A stretch of DNA of 64,000 nt from Dasypus novemcinctus (taxonomy: Eukaryota; Chordata; Mammalia; Cingulata; Dasypodidae). The stretch lies in NCBI RefSeq assembly GCF_030445035.2, contig NC_080677.1:113515263-113579262 (forward strand), given 5' to 3'. A model generated the notes under the pieces. The model was given only the letters and a program-made list of their open reading frames with translations, did no database searches and had not been told where the DNA came from. Shown here one piece after another: positions 34,206 through 44,784 of the stretch (position 1 is its first letter; each line of letters begins with the position of its first letter). The position numbers and the translations under genes were made by a program.

Positions 34206-34900
34206 CAACTCTTTTGCAATCTTTAATGAGATAATGGAGTTACACAATAATCATCATGGGTGCTAACATCAGAAATAGGCAGTCATTTTATACACCACCA
34301 CAGGTGGAGTAAACCTTGCCAAAAGAACAAAAAAAATTGAATCTCACTCTGATCAAGTCTTTAGATCTAATTAGCCATTTCCAGGATATTCATGGGATAA
34401 AGTAACAAGGTAAACAACTCCATGAGGACATAATCAGCAATATCCAGACTTTAGGAAATGAAAAGAGCAGGTTATACAGTTTCTTAAATAAAGAACAAGG
34501 AAAGAAAAGGGGGAGGAAGGAACACATACTTTTGCATATATTAAAAATGTTTCATAATAAAAAGATTGTTTTTCTTAAAAATAAATATATATAATTAAAA
34601 CTTAGATGGCTTCTTATTGCTCTACAATAAAGACAAAAATGTTTGCATGCAGGGTTGGACCCAAGTTTTGTGAGGTCTGAAATTATGCAACTTGGGGTTT
34701 TGTTTTAAGAATAAGAATACAAGTTAAGATTTTAAAATTAGGTACAAACCTAAGAAGGGACCAGTACAAGGGAGGGTGTTTTTTTGGTAAGTTTTGTGAT
34801 AAATCTAATTTCATGAACAGGGTTTTGTGGCTCTGGACCATCTGACTTCTTCTAGCAGTCTGATATTATTTATGAATAATATCAGAAATATAGATTATGT
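34206..34900. other. No recognised feature
   Basis: AT-rich non-coding sequence with A-runs (34560-34600). Nothing nameable. Confidence 0.4.
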
Positions 34901-35505
34901 TTATAAACTGGTTGGTTCCTCTGTTGTGATAACCCTTTGATTGTACTAGATTCAGCTGAAATGTCTGATTAAATTATGTTAAAATTAGGGCTCTGATCCA
35001 ACCATGTCATTAGAGTGTGACTCAGCATTGAGTCCCAGTCCCCTTGGGGATAAAACAGATGCTCACAGGGAAATAAACACAGAAAGGAAGAAACAGAGAA
35101 AGAAAGACAGATCATTAGAAACGGCAGAGGCTGGGGAAGAGAGATGAGCCTGATAGTCTACAGCTGACCTAGTGAAGAGACCTGAGCAGCTAAGCCCAGA
35201 AAGAAAGAAGCCCCAGGGAAAGAAATGAGACTTATACCAGCCTACAGCTGAGATCAGAAGAAGCTGGGACCATGGAGCCTGAAGAGGAAGAAGGAAGGCT
35301 GAACCCTTACAGACATGGCCCACCATCTTGCTCCAACATGTGGCCAATGACTTTGGGTGAGAAAGTATCTATTATGGTACCTTGAATTAGACTCTTTAGG
35401 GCCTTGTGACTGTAAACTTCTACCCCAAATAAATACCCTTTATAAAAGCCAAAAGATTTCTGGTACTTTGCATCAGAACCCCTTTTGGTTGACTAATACA
35501 CTCCT
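34901..35505 (+). repeat. Possible dispersed repeat, purine-rich core
   Basis: A long purine-rich part (35060-35110) is followed by 'gactgtaaacttctacccca', 'aataaatacccttt' and 'tctggtactttgcatcagaa'. The layout resembles a xenarthran LTR-like or DNA repeat with a polyadenylation-like aataaa at about 35428. No second copy lies in the window, so this is weak. Confidence 0.3.
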
Positions 35506-35840
35506 ATAAACTTCTCCGGCTTCACCTCTACTGGACACACACATCTCTGCCCTCTGAGTGTCCATACACTGGCTTCCTCTAATTCTCCCAATGTACCTCA
35601 ACTTCTTCCACACCAAGGCCTTAGCTGTTCTTCTACCCAGAAGGTTCTCTTTGCCTTAACTGTTCTTGGGATTGGAATTTTTCTCCCTGTTTCTTCCAGA
35701 TTCTTAAGTTGCTGCTGACTCTCCCTCTTGGATAAACTGATGTGGGGATCTTATATTAAAGGGGGTGACAAATGGTCACTAACTCTAGCTCATTTTTTTC
35801 TACGAAATAATTTTTTCCAATTTTGTGTTTAGTTTTTTTT

Positions 35841-36223
35841 TTAAGATTTATTTTATTTCTCTCTCCTTCCCTCCCCACCCTCCATTGTTATGTAGTCTTC
35901 TGTGTCCACTTGTACTCTTGGTGGCACCAGGAATCTGTGTCTCTTTTTGGTTACATCATCTTGCTGTGTCAGCTCTCCATGTGTGCAGGGCTACTCTTGG
36001 GCGGGCTATACTTTTCTCATGCTGGGTGGCTAAATGTGGGGCACACTCCTTGCACATGGGGCTCCCCTATTCAGGACACACCCCTGCGTGGCACAGCACT
36101 CCTGCGCACAGCAGCGCTGCGCATGGGCCAGCTCACCACATGGGCCAGAAGGCCCTGGGTTTGAACCGTGGACCTCCCATATGGCAGGTGGACACTCTGT
36201 CAGTTGAGCCACATCAACTTCCC
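35841..36223 (-). mobile_element. DAS-SINE
   Basis: tagtttttt at 35830-35838 and 36224-36232 flank a reversed copy. Head complement (gttgagccacatcaacttcc) at the right end. Confidence 0.88.
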
Positions 36224-36454
36224 TAGTTTTTTAAATAAAGTAAATCTCACATGCATATATATATATACCTATATTCCTCAGACTAAATAAAAGAGAAATG
36301 TAATTTCTTAAAAGTACAAAATGAGGACTAGATCTGTAAATTCACGAAATTAGAAAGTACCCAATCAGAGGTCTTATTAAACTTCCTGGATTTGATTAAT
36401 AATACCTGCAAATTCTTTGCAGCAACTCCTTTAAGCAGTGTAGTCTATTTCCAC

Positions 36455-36825
36455 ACTCATTGAATCTGTGCTGGCATATGACTTGCTTTGATCAATAGAA
36501 TGTGGGAGAGATAACATAACACACTTTCCAAACATAAGCCCCTTAGAATGCTGCTTTCAGGTGAACAAGTCTAGCTAGCCTCCTGGAGAATGAGAGACCC
36601 GTGGAGAGGGGTCCTAGCCTTCCTAGCCCTTCCAGCCTACCCAAGAAGCCCCAATATGTTCATGAGCCCAGCTGGTACCATGTGGAGCAGAGACAAACTT
36701 ACCAACCAATTCCAGCCCAAACAGCAACTCACAAAATCATGAACAAATAAATAACTGTTGTTATAAGTCAAATTTTAAGCTCATTTGTTACACAAAAATA
36801 GCTAACTGATATACCATCTGAATCC
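36455..36825 (+). mobile_element. MLT/MER-type old LTR
   Basis: 'tgacttgctttgatcaatag', 'atgagagacccgtggagagg', 'caaataaataactgttgtta' and 'aaaaatagctaactgatata' follow the order of a placental MaLR/ERVL-type LTR including its aataaa region. Diverged; no internal sequence. Confidence 0.5.
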
Positions 36826-37658
36826 CAGTTAGCCAATAAAGATCTTCCCCCTTTTGACTAATTCATAGTTTAAGTGGTTCTAGAAGAAATATTATCAGGG
36901 ATAACACAGCTTTCTCTATACTGTGAGTCACAAAGGATTTACTAATTCAATAATACTCACACTGCCATGTCATCCAATATAAGCTGGGACAATAAAATAC
37001 ACATGTGTAGATTCACGAGACTTTCTCACAACCTAGTGGTCATCCAATTATGAGACATGCACTTATTACCTAATATTAAAGTTAAGAACTTATTTAAAAA
37101 TAATGAAGTATGTTAAGATTCTCTACTTATAGGTACAAAATATGCCAATTGAGTTAAATGAACCATGTCATAATCCACAGCCTGGAGTTTAGTATATACT
37201 TCAAGATTCAACCAAAGCCAACTCATAAACAAGTGAAAACACATGAAAGACAGTAAAACCCATTACCTGCAGACCAAAAGCAATGCAAGCAAGCCACAAG
37301 CTGATGCCGTATGGTCATGGGCTGCCGCAGCTGTCCCCTGGATTGCTGACTACCAAACCAGTCAGAACTGCCTCTAATCAAGTCAGGACTGAACCTGCAG
37401 TTTGCAACCTTTAAAAGCAAGAAACTGCTGCTCACTCTCCTCTTCTCAACCTCATTTGACAGAGGAAATAGAGGGAAACAAAACCCCCAACTCCTCAGTC
37501 TGTCCCATCTAGCTGAGTTCCTTTTCACACAAAAGGCATCCAGCTTTCCATATTCAGTTGCTTCATTTTTGACTCTCTATGAAGAAACAGAAGCTCCTGT
37601 TGCACATGTGATCTAAGGCTCTGTAACTTAACTCAGGTCTAGTAGCTGAAACCTGAAC
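36826..37658. other. No recognised feature
   Basis: Unique-looking sequence between an old LTR and a younger LTR. No supported exon. Confidence 0.4.
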
Positions 37659-37662
37659 AAAC

Positions 37663-38169
37663 TGATGTGGGCTATGGGTGGGAGGCTCTTTGTCTCTTCA
37701 GAGATAACCTAAGCTCTCTGACTTGTGGGTGTGATGGTAAGAGGCTGCAGTCCTGCCCTTGGTAACAATGGCAAGGACTCCAGTCCCAGGAAACAGTTTA
37801 GCAATGCAAGGTCTATAAACTTTAAGTATTTAGGGGAAATGCAAACTAAATATGCTAAAAGCTTACCTAGAATGTCCATGCTAAAAGCTTACCTGAGATG
37901 TGGAAGTCCATGCTAAAAGCTTACCTAAGATGTGGAAGATATATATGCTAATTGAAGCCTATTGAGAACTGGAACAAAGGGACCATTTGGCCTTTCCTCT
38001 CTGTATAAAAGGGATCCAAAAATCTTGTTCTTGTTCGGGGCTTGGGATTCAAACAGAAAGCTCCTGAGTCCAGCCGGCCGTCAATAAACCATTTTTCCTT
38101 CTCAAAATCATTCCTGAGTTCTGGCCTCTCTATACACAAATAATTGAACCTCTCTCAAATTCTACAACA
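37663..38169 (+). mobile_element. Solo LTR, family X, copy 1
   Basis: Starts tgatgtgggctatgggtggg and ends attctacaaca, with a 4-bp direct repeat aaac at 37659-37662 and 38170-38173. It carries a TATA box (tataaaa, 38004-38010) and a polyadenylation signal (aataaa, 38083-38088). U3 has three copies of a ctaaaagcttacct phrase. Related to 55763-56248 and, antisense, 39606-40258. The 4-bp duplication points to a gammaretrovirus-like (class I) integrase. No internal genes remain, so it was left by LTR-LTR recombination. Confidence 0.85.
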
Positions 38170-38369
38170 AAACCAGAGTGATCCTTTCAAAGCTTGTTTC
38201 GCCCCTATTTTCATGAGCACAATGGCATTCACGAGAGAGTAATAAAGGTGCTGTAGTCAGAAGCCCCATGGACTTCTGCAGGATAGAGGAATTAAAGAGC
38301 ATTGAGGGTGATATGAAGGCCTTCCCATGACTGTAGCAAGGTGACAATTTTCAGAGAGAGTACAGGCAA

Positions 38370-38715
38370 ATAAACTACAACTACATTCAACAGCATGGGT
38401 GAATCTTATAAGCACACTTTTCAGAGAAAGGAGGCAGACACAAAAGAATGTACAATGTATGGTTCCCTTTTAATAAAGCTCAAAACCAGGCAAAACTGCT
38501 CTATGGTGTTAGAAGTCAGGATGGTGGTTGCCTTTGGGGGGCTGGGGAAGACTGGAAGAGGGCATAAGGAAGACCTCTGGGTCTACAGTGTTCAGTTGTT
38601 CTGGGTGCTGGTTATCTGTTCACTTTGTGAAGTTCATCAGCCTATGCCTGGGCTCTGAGTACTCTTCTACATGTATATTATTCTCCCCCCAAAATATCTA
38701 TTTAAGACAAAAACA
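38370..38715 (+). repeat. Old L1 3' end (sense)
   Basis: 'gcatgggtgaatcttataag', 'gtgttagaagtcaggatggt', 'gggtgctggttatctgttca' and 'gtatattattctccccccaa' follow the 3' end of an old mammalian L1M-type element. Confidence 0.65.
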
Positions 38716-38756
38716 AAAAGTGTCTGGGACCTACCTCAGTCCAAGTAAACCTGAAT

Positions 38757-38978
38757 CTATTGGGAAGGGGCAAGTAGAGGAGGTTTCCTGAGCATCAAAA
38801 TTTTAAAAGTTCCTTGGGTGTGGGCAACATCCATTTGCCATAAATGGTTTGGGTGCAGCCCGCGGGGGTTAATGCGCTGGTGAGGAAGAGGAAGGGGTGA
38901 GATACAGCTGGGACAGGCTTTAATTATAGACCGAGCCTGTTCCCATGTTAGATGGACAGACATGGAGACCTGAGGCAT
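38757..38978 (-). pseudogene. ERV-B integrase, N-terminal part (antisense)
   Basis: The minus-strand frame shows LTWEQARSIIKACPSCI, NPRGLHPNHLWQMDVAHTQ and then loses similarity near 38813. This is the zinc-binding region and the entry to the catalytic core of a betaretroviral integrase. The rest of integrase is on the plus strand at 44785-45909, so the gene is split by a rearrangement. Confidence 0.8.
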
Positions 38979-38984
38979 TTAAAT

Positions 38985-39025
38985 GAAATTTACAAAAAAA
39001 AAAAAAAGAAAAAAGAAATTTACAA
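38985..39025 (+). mobile_element. Bare A-tract flanked by an 11-bp direct repeat
   Basis: gaaatttacaa at 38985-38995 is repeated at 39015-39025. Between them are only A residues and one G. This looks like a retrotransposition event that copied nothing but the tail. It interrupts ERV-B between RNase H and integrase. Confidence 0.55.
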
Positions 39026-39027
39026 TG

Positions 39028-39600
39028 TCAGGTACCTGCTTGTTCAAAAGGAGAAAGTATTGCAGCTGCTAATTGATCGTTGTGGGCATTGCCCTCACTC
39101 AAAGGGCCGGGAAGACTGGTATGAGCCTGAAGATGTCTGAAATAACTAGGAGCAGAATGTTTTATAATGAGGGATTGTAAAGTATGAAATAAATGAAGAA
39201 GTTCTTCGGAATTCACTGCCTTACAGCAGGAAACCTCAATTTGGGAATCCACTGTAATTACATACTGACTAAGAAGATATTCAAATCGTCTTGGGGAAAA
39301 GTACAGAGAGCAAAAATGACTGCAAAAAGCTCAACATGTGGTACTCAAGTATAAGGGGTTTGTTGGACTGTGGAGGAGGGTGAGTGGACAGTGGTGCAGC
39401 CGGAGGCAGATCCATCAGTGAAAACTTTGAGTGCTGTGGGAATAGGGGTATGCTGAGTAAACTTAGGAAAGCACAAAGGGGTGGTTTTGAGAAATTGTAT
39501 AACCTTATGAGAGGGGTAGTGATTATAAGTCCTGGGTAATTGGCTAAGGAGAGGAGAAAGTCCAGAGCTGTGTTTGTTGATCCGAGGTGAATAGAACAAC
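39028..39600 (-). pseudogene. ERV-B RNase H (antisense)
   Basis: KVFTDGSASG (minus frame near 39430-39400) holds the first catalytic aspartate of retroviral RNase H. TLPGPLSEGNAHND-like text (HTSLPGPLSEGNAHNDQ) near 39090 is the C-terminal histidine/aspartate block. Frames are broken between the two. It is separated from RT by an inserted LTR. Confidence 0.75.
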
Positions 39601-39605
39601 TATAT

Positions 39606-40258
39606 CGTTGTAGAAGTCGAGAGAGGTTCAGTTATTTGTGTATAGAAAGGCCAGGACTCAGGAATAATTTTGGGAAGGAAAAAAATATTTATTTACTGCC
39701 TGCCAGACGCAGGAGCTTTCTGTTCCAAGCCCCAAGTCTCAAACAAGATTTTCAAGTTCATTTTATACAGGGTGGGGAGTCAAATGGTGCTTTTATGAAA
39801 GAAAATGATTTTCTTTGTTAGTTAAGTGTTTGTCTGAGTACCAGATAGGTTTTGAATTAACATATCGCCCACATTCTGTCTAGATGCTACCTTGAATACA
39901 CATCCTTTCCGAACATTCAAAGTCTAAAGGGCCTATATTACTTAATTGGATTTCTAGGCACACTTGGACACAGAATTAAATAATTTTGAATTCATGCACA
40001 GGCTATATTATATTTCCCCATTCGAGGCCAAGTCCAAGTCCACTTAAGCTTCAGTATCACCACCATCAGAGTCTCCTTGGACTCACTGGTATGTATATAG
40101 AGCTTGAATTGCTAAATGGCCTCCTGGGACTGGAGTCGTTGTCATAGTCACCAAGGGCAGGGCTGCGGTTCTCACTGTCCCACACTCACAGCTCAGGACA
40201 CATACAGCTCAGGTTATCTACGAAGAGACGGACAGTCTCCCACCCATAGCTCACGTCA
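39606..40258 (-). mobile_element. Solo LTR, family X, antisense copy 3
   Basis: On the minus strand it starts tgacgtgagctatgggtggg, contains gactccagtcccagg, a TATA-like ctgtataaaa, gaacagaaagctcctg and ctttctatacacaaataac, and ends near cttctacaac. All these occur in the same order in 37663-38169. It is longer (about 653 bp) and more diverged. It sits between the RT and RNase H parts of ERV-B, which continue on both sides. The flanking 4-bp repeat is imperfect. Confidence 0.75.
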
Positions 40259-40501
40259 ATAAGATGGGGTTCTCAAGTTATGAGCTGATAGAGGCCAAAT
40301 CGTCCCTTGCTATTAATGAAGCTACCTCTTCTGGATATGGAAGGATAGTTTTAGAAGCAGAATGAGAGGAATGAATCCAGCTGTCTGCCATAAGACAGCT
40401 GTTGGTGAGAAGGGGGCAGGACAAATCAGAAGCGCAATAGGCTCAATAGGGTTAATTCTAATTAATTGGGCAGAAGCCAGCTGTTGTACAAGTTGCAAGG
40501 C

Positions 40502-41268
40502 TCAACATGCCTTTGGGGTAATTTGATGCTGAGAGGCAGGGTCAGGATTGCTGCTGAGAATATCAAAAGAGGACTTGAGTTCCTCAGTAGTTAAGCCTAA
40601 AGAGGGACGGATCCAATTTATATCTCCTAATACTTTTTGAAAATCATTTAATGTATGAAGGGAATCTATTCTTATTTGTGGGGCTTGTGGACGAATAGTG
40701 CGGGCCTCTAGAAGGAGTCCTAAATAATAAAAAGGGCGTGCACGTTGTATTTTTTCTGGGGCTATGACAAGGCCCTGTTGTTGAAGGGCTTGCTGCACTG
40801 AATCAGACAGGAAAAGGAGCCTCCTGTTGTTTAGAGGAAGCAAGAAGAATGTCATCCGTACAATGCAATAGGTAAGCATGGGGAAATTGGCTTCGTACAG
40901 GAGCAAGAGCGTGTCCTACAAAATCCTGACATAGTGTGGGGCTACTGGCCATACCTTGAAGAGGAACATTCCACTGGAACTGCTGAAGGGACTCTTGAAA
41001 ATTAAGACTAGGTACTGAAAAAGCAAATCATGGCCTATCGTTTGGGTGGAGAGGAACAGTAAAGAAGGAGTTCTTGAGGTCTAAAATAAGAAGTTGATAG
41101 GACATCGGGATAACTGGGACAACCATAGGGGGAGGAAGTCCTGGCTGCAGAGGACCCATTAATTGCATTGTGCGATTGACGGCTTGCAGATTTTGCAACA
41201 AGCTCCAGGCCCCAGACTTCTTTTTTCATTACAAAGTCTGAATGAAGAGCTAATATGTCCGGTGGCAC
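40502..41268 (-). pseudogene. ERV-B reverse transcriptase (antisense)
   Basis: Blocks on the minus strand include VIAPEKIQRARPFYYLGLLL, SLHTLNDFQKVLGDINWIRP and LGLTTEELKSSFDIL, characteristic of the betaretrovirus/HERV-K RT thumb and connection. The catalytic DD pair is encoded at 40851-40856 but lies in another frame from the blocks after it. The fingers region near 41035-41268 is also out of frame. Confidence 0.85.
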
Positions 41269-41403
41269 CTTGTTCTGTTACCATCTATTGTGCTGCAATT
41301 AATTTGTCTCTAGGAAGGGGCCACTGATCCACCCACACTGGTGCATCACTTAGACAAGTTATTGGAGCTGCAATGATATGGCAGAGAGACACTACAGTGG
41401 CCT

Positions 41404-42365
41404 CTATGGAAAAGGTGAGTATCCCAAGCCTTGTTGTCTTGTGTTAGGAGTTAAAGATACAGGAGAGACAATGCCTTGCTGATGCTGCCCGAGTCCTTTT
41501 GAAGGATGAAAATTTTGATTAAGGATCATTTGTGTGATAGCTGATGAAAGGCTTGCTAGTAACCATCCCATACCTGCCAGCACATCGTGTCCCCACGGAT
41601 TCACAGGAGTAGAAGGTAAAATAAAAGACTGAAACCAACCTTGTTGTCCTCCCTCACCTTCCCATTTCAAAATGTGTGAACTGTGGCAAGGACGATGGGC
41701 AGTGCCAACATCTTGCAAATCTGCAGAGGTGGGGGTTAATGGCCAATTAGTAGGCCACTGGCCTTGGGAGAAAATGGAAATATCAGCTCCGGTATCAATG
41801 AGGCCATTAAATGTTTTCCATTGACTTTAAGTGTAAGCATAGGCCACTCAGTTTTTATAACTTGGGCCCAATATGCGGTATGTGAGCTTTTTGGTATGGC
41901 TCAGGGAGCAGCACCAGGCAGAAAATGGAGAAGTGCAAAAGGCTTTTCTAGCTCTATGGCAAGAATGCCATGAGCTAAAACAGGGACACAGACTTCCTCG
42001 CAAAAGTCGCCAGAAATAGAAATGAGTGAAACTTGAAGAGCAGATGAACCTCTTGTGGGCAAATTAAGAATGAGGCCCACAAGGTGGGGAGGAATAGGCC
42101 CCAAAATACCAGGAGGAATCACTCGTGGCCCCATTTCAATAGTCAGTACCCATCGGGAGGTAGCAAAGAGGTCTGTCATAAAGGGACGGTTGGGACTGGA
42201 GGAGGAATTCAAGCAAAAGGTGTTGGGACTTCCCTGGGACGACTGCTGAAATTGGGGGATGTTTGGAACTATTCTCTGTGGGTGGAAGTAGCTGTGGGGA
42301 AAACTGCCCCCATTATTTGTCGGGGCCAGGGCTGGCCCCAGCATCCATTTCCCGAGGGTTGCCAT
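41404..42365 (-). pseudogene. ERV-B protease and dUTPase region (antisense)
   Basis: The protease active-site codons for D-T-G-A-D are at 41782-41796. A G-patch-like stretch (HPSKGLGQHQQGI) lies near 41480 at the protease end, as in betaretroviruses. Upstream (42365-41901) there is dUTPase-like text (SSALQVSLISISGDF). The two parts are in different frames with stops. In the family, Gag-Pro-Pol is made by frameshifting; here the breaks are mutations, or at least cannot be told apart from them. Confidence 0.75.
41782..41796 (-). other. ERV-B protease active site (DTGAD codons)
   Basis: Aspartyl protease triad, preserved in sequence though the gene is broken. Confidence 0.8.
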
Positions 42366-42392
42366 GGAGTTTCTTTGCTAAAAGGCATTTTA

Positions 42393-42849
42393 TTTTTTAA
42401 ATTTTTTTTTAAGATTTTATTTTTTATTTATTTCTCTCCCCTCTCCACACCCGCCCCCCTGCCCCGGCCCAAGATGTCTGTTCTCTGTGTCCATTTGCTG
42501 CGTGTTCCTCTGTATCCGCTTGTATTCTTGTCAGTGGCACTGGGAATCTGTGTCTCTTTTGTTGTTGTTGTTGTTGTCATCGCGTCATCTTGCTGCATCA
42601 GCTCTCCATGTGTGTGGCACCACTCCTGGGCAGGCTGGACTTCCGCATTGGGCGGCTCTCCTTATGGGGTGCACTCCTTGTGTGTGAGGCTCCCCCACGC
42701 GGGGACACCCCTGCGTGGCACAACACTCTTTGCATGCATCAGCACTGCACATGGGCCAGCTCCACATGGGTCAAGGAGGCCCAGGGTTTGAACTATGGAC
42801 CTCCCATGTGGTAGGCAGACGCTTTATCTGTTGAGCCAAGTCTGCTTCC
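42393..42849 (-). mobile_element. DAS-SINE inside ERV-B
   Basis: Target duplication ctaaaaggc(a/g)tttta at 42378-42392 and 42850-42864. It interrupts the gag/pro boundary and contains a (gtt)n run (gttgttgttgttgttgtc) at about 42561-42578. Confidence 0.9.
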
Positions 42850-42865
42850 CTAAAAGGCGTTTTAA

Positions 42866-44540
42866 ATGTGCAATTATTGGCCCAGTGATTACCTTATAGG
42901 CAGCGAGGACACGGACTTGGGGGCTGATGCAAATCAGAGGGGCTCAAAGACCAAGAGCCACACACTGCCGCAGTCCCTACATTATTTGAACACTCATGCT
43001 GAAAATGACCAGGTTGCTGACATTGAAAACAAATAGGCACAGAAGAGGGTGCAGAGGCCTTTTGGAAAGCTGTGGCCATGAGAGCTGAGGGGCCAAAGTC
43101 GGTGCACAGCAGAATATAATCTATTATGCTGGCTGTTCTTTTATCTGGCCCGATAGCTTTTTTACATGTGGTATAGGCGGTTTCAAAAGTCAGCTGCTTT
43201 ACAAGCATATTTCCAGCCTCGGGGTCAGCAACCATTCTGCCCACAATTTTAAATAGACCAGCAACAAAATCTGCATAGGGGTCCTCTGGACTCTGTAAAA
43301 GCCTTGATAATTCCAAATTTTTTCTCCTTGAGAGGGGAGCTGTCTCCATGCATGTAGAGTGCAAGTGCTAATTTGCTGGTAGGCTTGAGGGCCATACAAA
43401 ATTTGCTGGCCAATAGGGCCATAAGCTCCAGTGCCAGTGAGCATGTCCATGGTAATAACAATATTATGAGTATGATTTCACTCTGCTTGGGCACTGCTCT
43501 CTTCAATTACTTTTCCATAACAAATAGTGGCTCCCCCAACAAGCAAGCTTTAGCCAAAACCATCCAATCTTTGGGACAAAGAGGATCTTGACCCAGTGAT
43601 TCTATCAAGGATAAAGTGAATGGGGCAGTGGGCCCATATGTGCTACAAGCAGCTTTCAATTCTTTTAAAAATTTAAAAGAAATGGGTTCATGCAGACATA
43701 CATATTGGGCAGGATTATTGGGATCAGGGCATGCTATGAAAGGAAAAAGTAAATTCAGAAATATCCTCGTCCTGCATCTGGGCAGACTGGAGACCAGCCT
43801 GTAAAGGAGATAGAATGGGAGGAGGGGGCAACAGCTATAGAAGAAACTGGGGGAGGAGAACCCAGTATAGGGGGAAGGCACTGTTGACCGACAGGGGCGG
43901 CTTTCTGCAACACTTGTTGATCCTCCAAAGACAACTGTGACAGCTGCTGTTGAATGGCAACAGGAGAAGACTTGCTGTTATCTTCCTCACCTTTCTTATC
44001 CCTATCTGGGTCTACCAGAGGAGCAGAAGGCTGTTTTTACAAAGTTCCAGCCAGAGAAGCAGAAAGAGGAATGGCAGTGCCTCTCTCACTTTCATGAACC
44101 GGATCTAGTGAATCACGAATTAAAGTCCACAAAGTGAAAGTAGTTACTGGAATACCGCTCCGGCCCTCCACAGTATAGCAGTCTCTCAATCTCTGTCCCA
44201 CCTTTTGCTAAGTCTCATTAACAGTTCCTTCCTCTGGAAACCAGGGACAAATCTGTTGAACAAAATCTAAAAACTGTTCTAGCTGTTGGGTGGTTACCTT
44301 AGAACCTCAGTCAGACAACAGTGCCTTCAACATTTGGACATACAAATTGTGCTGAGAAGAATTGCAATTCCCCATGTTTTATACCTGGTGGATAGTCCTG
44401 TGCTTACCTCTAACACTCAAGTAATCCGGGCTGTGGCGATGCATCTATCCCTTTACTGGTTTCGCTGCAGCCGACAACCTTCCCCAGGATAGGACCTCAT
44501 CACCTGTTGCGTTCAGACTCCTTGAAATTCCCCAGGCCTT
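42866..44540 (-). pseudogene. ERV-B gag (capsid and nucleocapsid), disrupted
   Basis: The major homology region of the capsid is readable (QSPEDPYADFVAGLFKIVGR, near 43290-43230). A CCHC zinc knuckle is at 42990-43031. Upstream, 43249-43881 gives overlapping capsid frames. The matrix part up to the leader (44200-44500) is highly decayed. Gag would assemble the particle and bind RNA. Multiple stops and frameshifts. Confidence 0.8.
42990..43031 (-). other. CCHC zinc knuckle of ERV-B nucleocapsid
   Basis: C-x2-C-x4-H-x4-C spacing is exact (CFQCQQPGHFQHEC), the retroviral nucleocapsid RNA-binding motif. Confidence 0.85.
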
Positions 44541-44542
44541 GA

Positions 44543-44560
44543 GTCCCTGTTCGGGTGCTA
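44543..44560 (-). other. ERV-B primer-binding site (tRNA-Lys-like)
   Basis: On the minus strand tagcacccgaacagggac, next to the LTR end. It differs from the tRNA-Lys form TGGCGCCCGAACAGGGAC in two positions. Lysine tRNA priming fits betaretroviruses. Confidence 0.8.
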
Positions 44561-44562
44561 CT

Positions 44563-44775
44563 TGCCATGACCCTCACAGCGCAGTTGCCGCTGAACAAGG
44601 TCTGCACAGTCTCGAGGTGGGGAGGTGAGAGGGTGAAGGAATGAAAGACACAAAATAGTGGGGACCAGGTGGACCATGAGGAGCTTGCAGGAGTGCAGCA
44701 GCTACCTCAAGCACCCAGCTTGATTACGCACTTTATTTTATATCATAAATACAAATAGTGCATTCAGCAGTTCCC
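44563..44775 (-). mobile_element. ERV-B 5' LTR, truncated (antisense)
   Basis: Matches the 3' LTR (47603-48036) from the phrase 'ctgctgaatg' through a TATA-like region, 'gcaagctcctcatggtccac', 'tttgtgtctttcatt' and 'actgtgcagaccttgttcag'. About 240 bp of U3 are missing; the text ends at about 44775, where plus-strand integrase sequence begins. Confidence 0.8.
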
Positions 44776-44784
44776 ACTATCCTT

